From NCBI GenBank assembly GCA_028685945.1, contig JAQUCZ010000080.1, positions 1 through 5,996 on the forward strand: a DNA stretch of 5,996 bases, given 5' to 3'. Position 1 is the first letter of the stretch, and every line of letters starts with the position of its first letter. The position numbers and the translations under genes are program-made. A model generated the notes under the pieces. That model did not search any database, had not been told where the DNA came from, and saw only the letters and a list, made by a program, of their open reading frames with translations. Below are positions 5,423 to 5,996 of this stretch, one piece after another. The DNA comes from Sulfurimonadaceae bacterium (GTDB lineage Bacteria > Campylobacterota > Campylobacteria > Campylobacterales > Sulfurimonadaceae).

Positions 5423-5996
5423 CTACCGCCCCTCGATCGCCACGATCTTCCCCTCGGGAGTAAAACGCGCCATCTTATAATCCTCTTTTGCAAGCGCTTC
5501 ATGCGGTTTTCCTTTTGCAAAAGGGCTCTCGTAGCGCTTCATCGCACCTTCGTGGCTCTCTAAGCTCTCAAGCGCCTCGATCATCTTGGCATGTTCAAAA
5601 CTTCCCGCTTTTTCGACGGCGCTAAAAAACAGCTGCGTCGCATCGTAACTCTGCAAAAGAGCAAATGCCAAATTTTGCCCCTCTTCACCGCTATCTTCGT
5701 AGGTTGCTTCATACCTTGCCAAAACACCTTTTGCTTTTTGGGAGACGGCATCGGAGGCCACGAACGTTTGCAAAAAGCGCAGATCGATCTGCGGCAGAAG
5801 ATGTTTGGTTTGCGCAAAAAACTCCCCGCCTACGACACCCCAGTGGGAGACGATAGGAAGAGGCTCTTTGCGTTTGGCTATCTCATGCACGAGAGACACG
5901 CTCTCTTTTGGGTTTGCAACCATCACCAAAACTTCTGTACCGTTTGCATACAACGCGTCGATTTTGTTTGCAAAATCGCTCTCCCCCCTGTTAAAA
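5423..5996 (-). CDS. LivJ-type periplasmic ligand-binding protein, C-terminal part
   Basis: The frame is open to the right edge of the window and stops at TAG 5425-5423, so about 190 C-terminal residues are visible and the start lies outside. The visible N-side (FNRGESDFANKIDALYANGTEVLVMVANPKESVSLVHE, in pieces) matches the second lobe of type I periplasmic binding proteins of the LivJ/Peripla_BP_6 kind, where a 'residue pairs, then KIxALxAxGxxVLVM' strand-helix follows a ligand-induced hinge. Later parts also fit: ASDAVS, ALLQSYDATQLFFSAVEKAG, a helix-rich MIEALESLE, and an ending PFAKGKPHEAL...FTPEGKIVAIEGR like the final 'DH-L...dGkivpv' of the family. The ligand may be an amino acid, urea, amide or aromatic acid and cannot be told. 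The gene downstream is a membrane sensor of cyclic-di-GMP rather than a LivHMGF transporter, so sensing rather than uptake is the likelier role. Confidence 0.85.
   Translation of the reverse strand, partial: FNRGESDFANKIDALYANGTEVLVMVANPKESVSLVHEIAKRKEPLPIVSHWGVVGGEFFAQTKHLLPQIDLRFLQTFVASDAVSQKAKGVLARYEATYEDSGEEGQNLAFALLQSYDATQLFFSAVEKAGSFEHAKMIEALESLESHEGAMKRYESPFAKGKPHEALAKEDYKMARFTPEGKIVAIEGR

Larger units (their letters stand above)
537..5594. repeat. Ten dispersed copies of the 8-mer TGGCATGT
   Basis: Forward copies are at 1116-1123, 1137-1144, 2056-2063, 3868-3875, 4852-4859, 5227-5234 and 5587-5594. Reverse copies (ACATGCCA) are at 537-544, 2275-2282 and 2586-2593. All ten have A or T just before the core ([AT]TGGCATGT). 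Three more sites match TGGCATG but differ in the last base (reverse copies at about 890-896, 1348-1354 and 2935-2941). By base-count arithmetic, about 0.2 copies of an 8-mer are expected over both strands in 6 kb. Copies occur in every complete gene, on both strands, in several codon frames (LGM, LAC, TCQ, HA) and in one intergenic gap. This argues for selection or biased gain at the DNA level. Confidence 0.8.

Noticed and set aside
3425..5445. Frequent CGATCG words, thought of as HIP1-like elements
   Set aside because: They are mostly GAT/ATC/CGA/TCG codon combinations in coding sequence, and no full GCGATCGC octamer was found.
5951..5953. TTG as the start of the LivJ-type gene
   Set aside because: The frame continues to the window edge with family-like residues (FNRGESDFANKIDAL), so this is an internal leucine.

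Overview
The window looks like a chromosomal segment of a free-living Campylobacterota (Sulfurimonas/Sulfuricurvum/Sulfurospirillum type). This is inferred from the style of the proteins, the gene mix (metal uptake genes beside a Cache-like GGDEF-EAL sensor paired with a LivJ-type binding protein), tight operon packing and moderate GC. No rRNA or marker gene is present to prove it. No tRNA, rRNA, CRISPR array, insertion sequence or phage gene was seen.

Left block (1-3099, + strand): the 3' end of an outer-membrane beta-barrel gene (1-504), a 105-bp gap with a dyad and two hairpins (505-609), a periplasmic Zn/Mn-type binding protein (610-1485), an ABC-3 (ZnuB-type) permease overlapping it by 4 bp (1482-2237), and a second, unrecognised His-rich outer-membrane barrel (2248-3099). 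Together they read as an envelope-spanning divalent metal (probably zinc) uptake locus: outer-membrane entry, periplasmic capture, inner-membrane transport. The ATPase subunit is not in the window.

Right block (3107-5996, - strand): a partial LivJ-like periplasmic ligand-binding protein (upstream, running off the window) followed after 3 bp by a membrane-anchored GGDEF-EAL protein with a periplasmic sensor region and HAMP. Binding protein and cyclic-di-GMP enzyme probably form one sensory unit. The two blocks converge, with 7 bp between their stop codons.

The most unusual signal is not a gene. The 8-mer TGGCATGT occurs 10 times in 6 kb (about 0.2 expected by chance over both strands), on both strands, in several reading frames and once between genes, always preceded by A or T. 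This resembles a DNA-uptake-sequence-like or other genome-wide dispersed motif. One copy forms an arm of an intergenic hairpin, and two lie in a 21-bp tandem duplication inside the binding-protein gene.
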